A DNA stretch of 64,000 nt from an uncultured Clostridia bacterium (GCA_947165785.1 CAMVBS010000004.1:1-64000), one strand, 5' to 3'. Numbered from the stretch's first letter, positions 25,932 through 36,900 are shown. Program-made: numbers and translations. The notes: generated by a model not told the origin, from the sequence alone.

Positions 25932-28900
25932 TTGAAACAGAGGATTTTTGATAGAGCAAGATTTGTTGCTCTGGTTTTGGTTACCATTTTAACTTTTTCG
26001 TGTATCTATGTACCGGTAAGTGCGTATACGCCATCGGATGAGATCGAGGTTACGATCCAGCATGATCAGGATTCGGCTCGTTCAATGTTACCGTTGATCA
26101 ATCAGCTTAGAGCTAATCCGTCATATACAAATAAGGAAGGCGAGCAGATAAACCTTAATCCTGCTCCGGCTCTTGCTTACGATTACTCTCTCGAGAAGAT
26201 CGCGATAATGCGTGCTGAAGATCTCGGAAGAGATTTCGTTGCGGGAGTCAGACCTGACGGAACACCTTTTGGTGAGATCAAGATCGACGGTATGTCTTCG
26301 AACAGTGAAATCTTAGGTAAAGGCCCGGATGTTGTATCAGCTTTCAACTATATGTCTGAGATCGACGACGGTACAGGAGGCAGAGAACATCTTATTGATT
26401 CGAAATTTAAATCCGTAGCTGTCGGACACGTAAAGTTTAACGGTATCGATTACTGGGTAATCGAGCTGTCCATGGATTGTAAGAATACGACTCCTACAGA
26501 ACCTAATAATTCCATCACAAACACAAGAGTATCCATTGATATGGATAAAGCGATCATGGGTGCCACTATCAACGGAGATAGTGCACTAAGACTTCAATTG
26601 GGAGATGAGATCGATCTTCCTGAAGTACAAGCCAAGCTTTCCTACGGCACGGTGAATCATGATGCGGAACTGTATATTCCCGACTCGCAACTTACTTTAA
26701 GGAACTGGAGATGTGATGATTCAACAGTTCAGTTTGAGGGCGGAAAACTTAAGGCATTGAACAAGAATGCCATAGGAACTTACATCTATGTCGATTGCGA
26801 ATTCTCCGGTAAGACTACTACCGCTTCAGTCTTGGTCTACGTAACAGAGAAGCCGACAGGTGATCCGACTCCTACGCCAAGACCAAATCTTGTTGATCTG
26901 ACTCCTGATTCCGATAAGAATATTACGGTCAGGAAGGGTTCAACCGTTACACTGACGGTGCTTTATAATGACACTGATTACCCGACTTTTTTTGATTCCA
27001 TATGGTTTAAGGGTGATGAAGAAGTTTCTTCCGGTTCTGCTTCTTATACATTTGTAGCTGAAGAGTCTGCTAATTACAGTTGCGATCTTACAGCTCGAGC
27101 AGTCGGAGGAGGATATGGAAATATCGTCGTTAACTTCACGGTCAATGTAGTTGACGAATTATACACGATAACGGACAACACTCCTGATTCACAGAAGAAT
27201 TTCGTTGCCAAGTCAGGTGAGAGCGTGACACTTCAGGCACTTGCCACAGGTCACGGTAATCTGTCATATCAGTGGCAGCAAAAGATCGGAAATAATTACC
27301 AGAATGTATCTAACGGAAATACCAGCTCCTACAAATTTAACTTCACATATTCCACTTCTTATCGTTGTGTAGTAAGTGATACTTACGGTAATTCGATAAA
27401 TATCGATTACACGATCTCAAGTTCTAATCTTCAGGTTTCATCTAACCAGACCTATTTCCAGGCTGTTAACGGACAGAATCTTCTTTTGAAAGTAAATGCA
27501 TCCACTAACACGGGTGGAAACCTGAGTTATTCATGGACAAAGGATGGTCAGCCTATAACGAATACTGATGCTACTATTCCTGTATTAGTCCAGGGAGATG
27601 CTGACTATGTATGTACTGTAACAGACAGTTTTGACAATGCTTCTAAGAGCATAACCTTTACTATCAGAGTTCACGCCTTCAGTGCAAAGGCTGAAACTGA
27701 GCAGATCTTCTATGTTGCTTCCGGAACAAGAGTCAGCATGGGAGTAAGCGGTACATCCAATACCGGAACAGTAACATACCAGTGGTATGAGGGTTCCAGA
27801 TTGATCAACAATGAGAAGACACCTAATTTCTCTTTTAATGCTTATTCGACAACAGAGTATAAGTGTGTTGTTTCTGACGGAATAAGTACCGAGGAAGTTA
27901 AGTTTAATATCTATGTGCCTACTTTGAGCCTCAGTTCACCAAGGACATCCTTCACTGTTAAGAGTGGTGCATCCATTGATATGGAAGTAGTGGCTGCTTC
28001 AACTGATACGGACAAGGATCTTTCTTACACATGGTTTAAGGACGGCACCAAGGTTTCAGGTTCCGAGAGCACGCTTTCTGCAACGGTCAGTGATTCCTGC
28101 ACATACAGTTGTGAAGTTAATGACGGATATAACACGGCAACTATCGAGTTTACCGTAACGATCGCTGATCTTACCGCATACGCTGAGAAAGATACTGTCT
28201 ACGCAGCTAACGGCGGTTCTGCAACATTGAAGGTCATCACAGATTCAGACACATGTACCTACACTTGGTATAAGGCAAACGGCAATAAGATCGCAGGCCA
28301 GACCACATCTTCATATGTTGTGACAAATGTTAAGAATACAAGCAGTTTCTACTGTGTAGTTTCTGAAGGAAACAAGAGCGTTACCGTAAATTTCCAGGTC
28401 GTTGTTCCGACACTTACTGCTTCTGCCGATAAGAGCACATATGTTGTAGCTAAGAACTCGACAGTTGATCTTAAGGTCAATGCAACTGCTTCCGGAAGTG
28501 ACAAGACGATCACTTACACATGGAAGGACGGAAGTACGGTCCTTTCCGAAGGTGAGTCAGATACATATAAGCTTACGGCTAATTTCACATCGTCCAAAGC
28601 GATCACCTGTGAGGTTAATGACGGCTATAATACCGTTTCCGTAAACTTTACCGTAAAGGTTCCTGTTCTTACTGCTTCAGCTGTTTCTGATACTTCCTTT
28701 ATACAGAAGAACGGTGACGAGATCCAGATGATCGTTTCAGCTTCTTCTCCTGATTCCGACAAACCGATCACTTACACTTGGAAGAAGAACGGAACAGTAT
28801 TGAGCGAGACTACATCTACTCTTTCTGAGACTGTCAACGGCGAAGCTGATTATGTTTGTACCGTATATGACGGTTATACTTCTATCGATCTTGAATTTAC

Positions 28901-31900
28901 GGTTTCTGTTCCAAGTCTTGTTATCGATTCGACATCCGACTTGTTCGTAACTGCTGCTTCAGGTAAAAAAGTCAATATGTCTGTTTCTGCTCACTCTACA
29001 AAGCCGGTTACATACAATTGGTATCTTAACGACAGCAATACTTCAGTCGGAACAGCTTCTTCATATTCTCCTGTTATTGACGGTTCATGCACTTACAGGT
29101 GTGTAGTAAGCGATGGTTTTAATTCTCAGACCATTACGTTTACCATTTCTGTTCCTTCGATAAGCCTGGGTGAGAATGAGACGGAGTTGTATGTTGAAAA
29201 TGATACCAGCATTACTCTGACGGCTAATGCTACTTCAGACAGCGGCTTGCTATTGACTCGTAAGTGGTACAGAGGATATTCATTTTTAGGATCGGAAGAA
29301 ACATACACATTTACTGTTAACTCTCAGACAGCTACTACTTATTACTGCGATGTAACTGATGGTGTGAATACAGTGAGGATCACTTATCATGTAACACGAG
29401 TCAAGCTTTCCTTAGAGCGTAATTGCATCAATCCGAAGAATGTTAACAGCGGAAGCAGTTATACCCTGAAAGTCAGTGCCGGTGGTACAGGAACTTTCAC
29501 ATATAAATGGATCGATCCTGATGGACAGATTATGGATTCTACGACCAATGAATGTGTCATCTATCCTACAAAATCAGGAAAGTATTATTGTGAGGTAAGC
29601 AACGGCTATCTTACCAAGTCGATAGATTTTGATATCACCGTTCCTACAATTAGCGCAACTGCTTCCGGTAATTCCACTTTCTCCATCAAGGCAGGTGGAA
29701 GTGTTACCATGGGAGTTGATGTAGATTGTAATACGGACTACATGATCAACTGGTATATTTTACCTCCTAATTCGACATATGGTTCGCTCTTGAGTGACTA
29801 CAAGAATCAGAGTTCTATCACTATTAACAACATTACAGCTTCTACCAAATATTTCTGTCAGGTAGTATCAAGTGCAAACGATTCTCTCAGAGCAAGAGTT
29901 GATTTTACCGTCAATGTAGAAGAGATCACCGCTAATGCGGAAAACAGCACTGTTTATGTGAAGTCCGGTTCGAATGCCAATCTTAAGGTCGTTACGGATC
30001 CTTCGCTTACAGGTCTTTCCTATGCGTGGTACAAGAAAGGAAGTTCAACTCCTATAAGCGGAGCAACTTCTGCATCTTACACTCCGACAGTTACCGAAGA
30101 TACAGCATATGTGTGCAAGGTAAGTAAAGGAAGTTCTTCTGTTGATGTTGAATTTAATGTCATTGTTCCAAAACTGACGATCGATTCTTATTCCGGAGAT
30201 GATAATGTCGTAACATCCGGAACCTTTGTAGTAATGAGCGTCAGTGCATCTTCTCCGAAGTCAGACGTTGGAATTACTTATAGATGGATAAAGGACGGCG
30301 TTGAACAGACGGGTGAGAAGAGTTCATCTGTCGGTTTTACGGCATATGCCAATACTCAGTATAAGTGTGTCGTATCTGACGGATATAACGAAGAAACGAT
30401 CACCTTCGATACTGTTATACCGACTCTTAATGTAACTGCTTCAACTGCACAGAAGTTCAGTGTAAAAGCAGATGAAACTGTTGAACTCGGTGTAACTGTG
30501 ACTGCAAACGGTTCTGATATGCCGATCACATACACATGGACAAAGAACGGACAGCTTATCGAGAATGCAGATAAGGATACATATTCGTTCAAGGCATCTA
30601 CCGGAACATACAAGTGTACAGTCTCTGATGGCTACAATACTTCTTCTGTCGAGTTTACTGTAACAGTATCCACACTGACGGCTCAGGCAGGAATCGTAAA
30701 TACTACGCTTTATTCCAAGCCGAATGTTTCCAATACTCTCAGCGTGGCCGCAACATCTTCGCTTCCTGTAACTTACAAGTGGTATGCAAATGATGCACTC
30801 GTTAACGGTGAGACAGGCTCGACATATAGTCCTGCACCAAGTACAACGACAAATTATACCTGCCGTGTCAGTGACGGTGTAAATACGGCTGATGTATCTT
30901 TCAAGATCATTGTTCCTGAACTTTCCGTATCCGGCGGTAAGAACATCGTTGCTGCCTCAGGCGAAGAGTTTACCATGCAGGTATTTGCAACTTCCGATTC
31001 CAACAAGGCTATCACATATCAGTGGTACAAGGGTAATTCGGCTATAAGCGGTGAGACTTCATCGACTTGTAAGACATCCACTTCCGGAGCTACTTCCTAT
31101 TCCTGTAAGATATCTGACGGATATACAGAAAAGACAGTAGAATTTACAGTATCTATCCCGTCATTTAGTGCAGAAGCTTCTACGGATACCGACATTAAGG
31201 TCAAGAGCGGCTCTAAGGTAACTATGGGCGTAACTGCTACATCTGAAGGCAGCGATCAGTCCTTAAGTTACACATGGATGAAGGGCAGTGAAGTTCTCTC
31301 GAATGAGAAGAGCAATGAGCTTACTGCTTATCCTTCAGACAACTGCACATATTCCTGTGTAGTTTCTGACGGACATAATTCCAAGACCATTAGTTTTACG
31401 ATCACGGTTCCTAAGCTTGTATCAAGTGCTGTTTCAAGTTCAGAAGTTATCGTAGCTTCTAATGCAACAGCCAAGCTTCAGGTATCTGCAAGTTCATCTG
31501 AACCTGTAAGTTACAGCTGGTATGTATCGGGAAGTACAACTCCGATCAGCGGAGCAACCAAAGATACATATTCTCCGACAGTCTCTGCTTCTGCTTCTTA
31601 CGTCTGTAAGATAACAGATGGCTATAATACTGCAGAGTATACATTCAGCGTTAAGGTTCCTTCTCTTACTGCAGATGCTGCTACCAAGACATTCAAGGTT
31701 AAGTCCGGTGATCCTGTTTCTATGCAGGTCAATGCATCTACGGATTATGGTAATGACATAACATATCATTGGTATACTTCTTCCAATGATCAGCCTGTAG
31801 CAGGCGAAGCATCCGATAAGCTTACTGTTAATCCGACAGCAAGCATTGGTTACTATTGTCTCGTAAGCGATGGCTACAACTCGAAAAAGGTTGAGTTTAC

Positions 31901-34900
31901 GATCTCCGTTCCTACCCTTACTGTTTCCGCATCTGTGACTTCATTTACGATCGTAGCAGGTGATGATCAGGCGTTGAGTATTTCTGCTACAACTGATTCA
32001 GGCAATCAGATCACATACAGCTGGTATGAAAAGGGCAAGGAAAATACTGTTCTCGGTACAGGTACGAGTGTTACAGTTTCTCCTACGCAGTCTACTGTCT
32101 ATACCTGTAAGGTAGGCGACGGATTTAACGAGAAGACCATGGATTTCACGGTTTCCGTTGATCAGCCAAACCTTAAGGATGCAACAAGTGAGGATGACAG
32201 AAATAAGATCGTTAAGAAGGGTGCAAGCGTTACTTTGACGGCTAAGGTTGAATCCAATACTACTGTTACTTATCAGTGGCAGTATTTGAGAAACGGATCA
32301 TTTGTTAATGACAACACTAACAATGGAAAAAAGAAGACTTACAGCGTTTCTCCTTCTGAGTCCACTCAGTACCGCTGCGTTGTAACGAACAAGAATGGAG
32401 CATCCATAAGGATAATCTATAATGTTACTGTTCCTACTCTCACGGACAATACAACAACCACTTCTTATACTATCTCTAAGAATACTTCCGTCGATCTTTC
32501 CGTTAATATCGAAGGAACAGGTGATCTTACTTACGTATGGAAGAAGGGTTCACAGACACTTTCCGTATCGGATCCTTCTCTGAATACGGGAAATCTCCAG
32601 TCTTCCGCAACATATACATGTAAGGTATCTGATGGATATGGTAATTCAAAGACAGTTACATTCACTATTACAGTTCCAACCCTTGCACTTAACGGTGGAA
32701 ACAATGAGACTGTTAATATTGGAAAGAACAAGGAATTTACTCTTGATACTATAGCAAGCGGTACAGGTAAACTTACTTATTCCTGGACAAGGATCGAAGG
32801 AAACAGTTCATCTGCTGTCGGTTCGGATTCTTCAACCTTTAACAGCCATGAGAGTTCTGATGTTAAGTACACATGTACTGTTACTGATACTTACGGCAAT
32901 TCTGTAACGAAGACATTTAGTATAAAAGTACATTCGTTTACTGTCGTTCAGAGTGATTCTAATGTGAATATCTATAATGGTGACAGCTGTGACCTTAGTG
33001 TCACTGTTAACGGAGCAACAGGAACAGTCAATTATTCCTGGAAGGCCAAAGGCAGCGATGAGATCATCGGTACAGGTTCTTCTATAAAAGTTAAACCGAA
33101 TAAGACTACAGAGTACAGCTGTACTGTAAGCGATTCGTATTATGAGGAGACATTTACTTTTACTGTTATCGTTGGCAATGCCGTGCTTACAGATAATACA
33201 TCTGATTCAGCTAAGAATCAGACGGTAGCAAATGGAAGTACAGTTGTTATGACTCCTGTTATCCTTTCAAGCGAACAGGAGATCAGTTATCAGTGGGCAA
33301 GATTTGAAAACGGAACTTGGACAAATATTGATGGTGCAAGTGCTTCATCTTATAGTCCGAAGGTAAATTCTACATCTAAGTTCAGATGCACGGTGACTGA
33401 TGCTTATGGCAACAGTTGTGAGGTGGTTTTCGATATCACTGTTCCTGTTCTTGAAGTTGCTAAGGATTCCTATTCCTACAAAGTCGGCAAGAATAAGACA
33501 TTTAATCTTGTTCCGATTATCAAGAGCAATACTGGAAATACACCTTCCTACCAGTGGTATAAGGATGGTGCGATACTTCCGAATGAGACATCTGCAACAT
33601 TTACAGGTGCCTTAGGTTCTTCGGCTAAGTATACATGCGTCATCAGAGATGAATTGTATAACAATACACAGACGGTTACATTCGATGTTACTGTATATAG
33701 TCTTACTGCTAATGCCGATGAGAGCAGCCTTACTGTTGTGAAAGGCAACTCTGTTCAGATCGGAGTAACGGCTGAGACTACATCGAATAATGCTATCAGT
33801 TATAAGTGGTACAGTGCATCGAATTCTCCTGAATCGGAGATGACAGATTACACTGTTGCTAAGATATCCGTAACTCCTGAGAAAGACACATCTTACAGAT
33901 GTGAAGTATCTGACGGATATAATACGGAAAGTGTATCGATCAATGTAGTTGTTACGGTAACTCCTACACCTAACCCGACTACGAATCCTACTACTGTTCC
34001 AACAACAAATCCGACTGGTAATCCGACGACTAACCCGACAACTAACCCTACTGCTAATCCAACAGCAAACCCGACGGGTAATCCAACAACAAAGCCGACA
34101 ACTACTACTGCTCCGACAGCTAAGCCAACGGCGACGACTAAGCCTACTGCTAATCCGACAACAAAGCCGACGACTAAGCCGACAGCAACTGTTGCTCCGA
34201 CAAACAAGCCAACGGCAACAACAGCTCCGACAGCTAAGCCGACTTATAATCCTAATAAGGAAGATAACATCATGGCCTTCGTTGAGAGAATGTACAGTTG
34301 CGTGCTTGCAAGAGGCGTGGATAAGAGTGGTGCCGAGTATTGGTCCAATCAGCTTTATGAGTTCAATTTCTCAGGTGCGGATGTTGCATACAGATTCCTT
34401 GATTCAGAAGAATTCAAGGGCAGAAATACTTCTGATGGAGCATATGTAGAGATCCTCTACAGGACTTTCTTCAACAGAGAACCTGAGCCGGAAGGCTTTA
34501 ACTATTGGCTCGGACGTTTGAAGGCAGGCGATTCCAGAAAGACAGTTGCTGACGGATTCATAATGTCTCAGGAGTGGGCTGATACATGTGCAAGATACGG
34601 TATCAGATCAGGCGGAACGGTCAAGCCTAGTGTTAAGATCGCTCCTTCTGACAAGACTAATGCTTTTGTTGAGAGAATGTATACAACCTGCCTCAAGCGT
34701 GACTACGACAAGGATGGTCGCGATTACTGGGCAAACAGACTCTCGAACTTCGATATTACAGGCGAGCAGCTTGGTCTTGAGTTCTTCATGAGTGAAGAGT
34801 TCAGAGGCAAGAAGTTAAGTGATGAGGAATTCATCAACCGTCTGTACAAGACATTCATGAACAGAGAACCTGAGGGTGAAGGAAAGGCTTTCTGGCTTGA

Positions 34901-35000
34901 ATTTACTAAGACGCATACAAGACGAGAGACGGTCCTCGGATTTACAAGAAGTGAGGAATTCCGTAAACTTTGCATCGAAGCAAGGATCTTGCCTTGTTGA
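25932..35000 (+). CDS. Giant secreted CAP / Ig-like / DUF4214 protein (3022 aa)
   Basis: Signal peptide 1-32. A CAP (SCP/PR-1) domain about 38-185 begins DQDSARSMLPLINQLRANP and includes YDYSLEKIAIMRAEDL, HLIDSKFKSVAVGH and DYWVIELS. One beta domain follows (about 190-305), then an array of 28 Ig-like domains (about 318-2675), each ending in a Y-x-C-x-V-(S/T)-D strand. A Pro/Thr/Asn linker (about 2676-2773) leads to two DUF4214 domains (about 2778-2895 and 2905-3022) with patterns such as FVERMYxxxLxRxxDxxGxxYW. No LPXTG, TM helix or SLH domain is present, so retention at the surface may depend on DUF4214. TTG 25932 follows AGGGGG at spacing 10. Likely an extended adhesin or stalk. Confidence 0.85.
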   Translation: MKQRIFDRARFVALVLVTILTFSCIYVPVSAYTPSDEIEVTIQHDQDSARSMLPLINQLRANPSYTNKEGEQINLNPAPALAYDYSLEKIAIMRAEDLGRDFVAGVRPDGTPFGEIKIDGMSSNSEILGKGPDVVSAFNYMSEIDDGTGGREHLIDSKFKSVAVGHVKFNGIDYWVIELSMDCKNTTPTEPNNSITNTRVSIDMDKAIMGATINGDSALRLQLGDEIDLPEVQAKLSYGTVNHDAELYIPDSQLTLRNWRCDDSTVQFEGGKLKALNKNAIGTYIYVDCEFSGKTTTASVLVYVTEKPTGDPTPTPRPNLVDLTPDSDKNITVRKGSTVTLTVLYNDTDYPTFFDSIWFKGDEEVSSGSASYTFVAEESANYSCDLTARAVGGGYGNIVVNFTVNVVDELYTITDNTPDSQKNFVAKSGESVTLQALATGHGNLSYQWQQKIGNNYQNVSNGNTSSYKFNFTYSTSYRCVVSDTYGNSINIDYTISSSNLQVSSNQTYFQAVNGQNLLLKVNASTNTGGNLSYSWTKDGQPITNTDATIPVLVQGDADYVCTVTDSFDNASKSITFTIRVHAFSAKAETEQIFYVASGTRVSMGVSGTSNTGTVTYQWYEGSRLINNEKTPNFSFNAYSTTEYKCVVSDGISTEEVKFNIYVPTLSLSSPRTSFTVKSGASIDMEVVAASTDTDKDLSYTWFKDGTKVSGSESTLSATVSDSCTYSCEVNDGYNTATIEFTVTIADLTAYAEKDTVYAANGGSATLKVITDSDTCTYTWYKANGNKIAGQTTSSYVVTNVKNTSSFYCVVSEGNKSVTVNFQVVVPTLTASADKSTYVVAKNSTVDLKVNATASGSDKTITYTWKDGSTVLSEGESDTYKLTANFTSSKAITCEVNDGYNTVSVNFTVKVPVLTASAVSDTSFIQKNGDEIQMIVSASSPDSDKPITYTWKKNGTVLSETTSTLSETVNGEADYVCTVYDGYTSIDLEFTVSVPSLVIDSTSDLFVTAASGKKVNMSVSAHSTKPVTYNWYLNDSNTSVGTASSYSPVIDGSCTYRCVVSDGFNSQTITFTISVPSISLGENETELYVENDTSITLTANATSDSGLLLTRKWYRGYSFLGSEETYTFTVNSQTATTYYCDVTDGVNTVRITYHVTRVKLSLERNCINPKNVNSGSSYTLKVSAGGTGTFTYKWIDPDGQIMDSTTNECVIYPTKSGKYYCEVSNGYLTKSIDFDITVPTISATASGNSTFSIKAGGSVTMGVDVDCNTDYMINWYILPPNSTYGSLLSDYKNQSSITINNITASTKYFCQVVSSANDSLRARVDFTVNVEEITANAENSTVYVKSGSNANLKVVTDPSLTGLSYAWYKKGSSTPISGATSASYTPTVTEDTAYVCKVSKGSSSVDVEFNVIVPKLTIDSYSGDDNVVTSGTFVVMSVSASSPKSDVGITYRWIKDGVEQTGEKSSSVGFTAYANTQYKCVVSDGYNEETITFDTVIPTLNVTASTAQKFSVKADETVELGVTVTANGSDMPITYTWTKNGQLIENADKDTYSFKASTGTYKCTVSDGYNTSSVEFTVTVSTLTAQAGIVNTTLYSKPNVSNTLSVAATSSLPVTYKWYANDALVNGETGSTYSPAPSTTTNYTCRVSDGVNTADVSFKIIVPELSVSGGKNIVAASGEEFTMQVFATSDSNKAITYQWYKGNSAISGETSSTCKTSTSGATSYSCKISDGYTEKTVEFTVSIPSFSAEASTDTDIKVKSGSKVTMGVTATSEGSDQSLSYTWMKGSEVLSNEKSNELTAYPSDNCTYSCVVSDGHNSKTISFTITVPKLVSSAVSSSEVIVASNATAKLQVSASSSEPVSYSWYVSGSTTPISGATKDTYSPTVSASASYVCKITDGYNTAEYTFSVKVPSLTADAATKTFKVKSGDPVSMQVNASTDYGNDITYHWYTSSNDQPVAGEASDKLTVNPTASIGYYCLVSDGYNSKKVEFTISVPTLTVSASVTSFTIVAGDDQALSISATTDSGNQITYSWYEKGKENTVLGTGTSVTVSPTQSTVYTCKVGDGFNEKTMDFTVSVDQPNLKDATSEDDRNKIVKKGASVTLTAKVESNTTVTYQWQYLRNGSFVNDNTNNGKKKTYSVSPSESTQYRCVVTNKNGASIRIIYNVTVPTLTDNTTTTSYTISKNTSVDLSVNIEGTGDLTYVWKKGSQTLSVSDPSLNTGNLQSSATYTCKVSDGYGNSKTVTFTITVPTLALNGGNNETVNIGKNKEFTLDTIASGTGKLTYSWTRIEGNSSSAVGSDSSTFNSHESSDVKYTCTVTDTYGNSVTKTFSIKVHSFTVVQSDSNVNIYNGDSCDLSVTVNGATGTVNYSWKAKGSDEIIGTGSSIKVKPNKTTEYSCTVSDSYYEETFTFTVIVGNAVLTDNTSDSAKNQTVANGSTVVMTPVILSSEQEISYQWARFENGTWTNIDGASASSYSPKVNSTSKFRCTVTDAYGNSCEVVFDITVPVLEVAKDSYSYKVGKNKTFNLVPIIKSNTGNTPSYQWYKDGAILPNETSATFTGALGSSAKYTCVIRDELYNNTQTVTFDVTVYSLTANADESSLTVVKGNSVQIGVTAETTSNNAISYKWYSASNSPESEMTDYTVAKISVTPEKDTSYRCEVSDGYNTESVSINVVVTVTPTPNPTTNPTTVPTTNPTGNPTTNPTTNPTANPTANPTGNPTTKPTTTTAPTAKPTATTKPTANPTTKPTTKPTATVAPTNKPTATTAPTAKPTYNPNKEDNIMAFVERMYSCVLARGVDKSGAEYWSNQLYEFNFSGADVAYRFLDSEEFKGRNTSDGAYVEILYRTFFNREPEPEGFNYWLGRLKAGDSRKTVADGFIMSQEWADTCARYGIRSGGTVKPSVKIAPSDKTNAFVERMYTTCLKRDYDKDGRDYWANRLSNFDITGEQLGLEFFMSEEFRGKKLSDEEFINRLYKTFMNREPEGEGKAFWLEFTKTHTRRETVLGFTRSEEFRKLCIEARILPC
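26887..33955 (+). repeat. Array of 28 Ig-like domain repeats
   Basis: Counting the conserved Tyr-x-Cys strand gives 28 units, about 84 residues each. Units 1-3 and 22-28 more often carry the variants YQW(Q/A) and DxYGNS; the middle units mostly carry YxW and (S/N)DGYN. Each domain has the core pattern V-x-M/L-x-V ... Y-x-W ... Y-x-C-x-V. Confidence 0.85.
33961..34250 (+). repeat. Pro/Thr/Asn low-complexity linker-coding repeat
   Basis: About 97 residues made of TNPT, TKPT and TAPT units, linking the Ig-like stalk to DUF4214. The DNA is a degenerate 12-base repeat. Confidence 0.85.
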
Positions 35001-35024
35001 TAAATGACCCGGAGGTTTTAAGTT

Positions 35025-36845
35025 TTGAAACACAGTATTAAAGACAAGTTGAAGCTGGTATCGATCTTGATGACGACACTCATAGTCTTTTCGCTTTTTA
35101 GCGTTCCTGTAAGTGCCACAACACAGAGTTTTAAGTTCACATATCAGCATGACCAGACTAATGCAAGAAAGATGCTCGATAAGGTTAATTACCTTCGTCA
35201 GAACAATCCATGGTTGTGGAAGAACACTACAAGTAACGAGAAAAATTATCTTGGCAATCTTCCGGCCCTGCGTTACGATTATTCTCTTGAGAAGATCGCT
35301 ATACAAAGAGCAGAGGATCTTGCAGAGAATTTTGTCTGCGGAGCAAGACCTGACGGATCACCGGCTTATGAATTAAAGATAGATAATATCTATGCGAACG
35401 GTGAATGCATAAGTATAGGTTGTCCTGATATCAACAGTGCATTCGCATATTGGGAAGAAGTAGACGAACCGAATCACTTTCAGCAAAACAGAGCGCTCCT
35501 TCTTATGTCTGACTATAAGAGCTGCGGTATAGCTCATGTAAAGGCAAATGGTGTCGATTACTGGACTATCGAATTCAGCAGATCGTCAACTAATACAGGC
35601 TATACAAGTCCTAACAACTCTACTACTACCAAGACGGTAAGTATCGATATGGATAATGCGATCCTTGGTGTAAGAGTTAACGGTAATGATGATCTAAACA
35701 GCTACGCAGGTGATGAGATAGACCTTCCAAGGGTAGAACTTGTATTGTCGTATGGTAAGTTTCATGACAACATCTTGACGATCCCTTCATCTGACTATTC
35801 GATCACCGGCTGGAGTTCAGATGACTCCGCTGTCACTATCAAGAATGGAAAGATACTCTGCAATAAGCCGAGTGCTATCGGAGCTGAAGTGTTAGTTAAT
35901 GTTAACTATAACGGCAAAACGGCTGTGGGTAGTGTTTATGTTCGCATAAAGGATGCTAAGTTTAAGCCTGATACCCCTACAACGACTCCTACACCCAAGC
36001 CTTCAACACCTGCTCCGACTAATAAGCCTGTAACTTCTGCTCCTACGCAGAAGCCTAAGCCGACAGTGACGATACCTGCCAATGACACAAAGAGCGATCA
36101 GATCAGGGCATTTGTAGATAACCTATATAAGTCTGTCCTTGATCGTGATCCTGAAGAAGGCGGCGCAAAGTACTGGGCTAACAGACTTTATAACTTTGAC
36201 ATCACGGGTGCTGAAGTAGCTAAGGAATTTGTATTCAGTCAGGAGTACATTTCCTTCAATAAGTCCAACAGCGAGTTCCTTGATACACTTTATTCGGCAT
36301 TCTTCGGAAGACCTGCCGATGATGCAGGTAAAGCCTTCTGGCTCGGTAAGCTCGACAATAATGAGATGAGCCGCCAGGATGTTGCATGGGGATTCATCGA
36401 TTCTCAGGAATGGGCTGATAAGTGTGCAACTTACGGAATCAGATCCGGAGGAACAAGAAAGCCTCAGGTCACTATCGATCCGACAGATGACACGAATGCC
36501 TTCGTTGAGAGGATGTACACGACTGCGCTTAAGAGAACTTTCGATAAGGACGGCCGTGACTACTGGGCAAAGCGCCTTGCTGATTTTGATCTTACCGGAG
36601 AGCAGGTAGGTATCGAGTTCTTCTTAAGTAAAGAGATGAACGATCTTAATCTTTCTGACGAGGAATTCATCAACAGACTTTACAGCACGTTCATGAACCG
36701 TAATGCTGATGAAGATCCGACAGGAAAGAATTTCTGGATCTCATATCTTAAGCAGGGACACTCAAGATATGAGCTGGTCCTCGGCTTCACACGAAGCGAT
36801 GAATTCGTAGAAAAGTGCATTAAGGCAAGGATACTTCCTTATTGA
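35025..36845 (+). CDS. Secreted CAP / DUF4214 protein (606 aa)
   Basis: The short member of the trio. Signal peptide about 1-32; CAP domain about 40-190 (QTNARKMLDKVNYLRQNNP, YDYSLEKIAIQRAEDLAENF, DYWTIEFS), closest to that of the 3022-residue protein; a beta domain about 200-305 (ILGVRVNGNDDLNSYAGDEIDLP) equivalent to the first stalk domain of that protein; Pro/Thr linker about 315-350; two DUF4214 domains about 360-480 and 490-606, ending ARILPY. It lacks the long repeat array. TTG 35025 has GGAGG nine bases upstream, 24 bases after the stop of the giant gene, so it is probably co-transcribed and arose by duplication. Function unknown; probably an exposed surface protein. Confidence 0.85.
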   Translation: MKHSIKDKLKLVSILMTTLIVFSLFSVPVSATTQSFKFTYQHDQTNARKMLDKVNYLRQNNPWLWKNTTSNEKNYLGNLPALRYDYSLEKIAIQRAEDLAENFVCGARPDGSPAYELKIDNIYANGECISIGCPDINSAFAYWEEVDEPNHFQQNRALLLMSDYKSCGIAHVKANGVDYWTIEFSRSSTNTGYTSPNNSTTTKTVSIDMDNAILGVRVNGNDDLNSYAGDEIDLPRVELVLSYGKFHDNILTIPSSDYSITGWSSDDSAVTIKNGKILCNKPSAIGAEVLVNVNYNGKTAVGSVYVRIKDAKFKPDTPTTTPTPKPSTPAPTNKPVTSAPTQKPKPTVTIPANDTKSDQIRAFVDNLYKSVLDRDPEEGGAKYWANRLYNFDITGAEVAKEFVFSQEYISFNKSNSEFLDTLYSAFFGRPADDAGKAFWLGKLDNNEMSRQDVAWGFIDSQEWADKCATYGIRSGGTRKPQVTIDPTDDTNAFVERMYTTALKRTFDKDGRDYWAKRLADFDLTGEQVGIEFFLSKEMNDLNLSDEEFINRLYSTFMNRNADEDPTGKNFWISYLKQGHSRYELVLGFTRSDEFVEKCIKARILPY

Positions 36846-36862
36846 TATGAACTACAAGGGAG

Positions 36863-36888
36863 GCCGCCTCGTAAGAGGCGGTTTTCTT
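36863..36888 (+). terminator. Terminator after the 606-residue gene
   Basis: CCGCCTC (36864-36870), loop GTAA, GAGGCGG (36875-36881), then TTTTCTT. It closes the two-gene unit. Confidence 0.8.
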
Positions 36889-36890
36889 AT

Positions 36891-36900
36891 GCTCGAAAAC
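36891..36900. repeat. Partial CTCGAAAA element
   Basis: GCTCGAAAAC directly after the terminator, 58 bases before the next -10 box. Confidence 0.3.
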
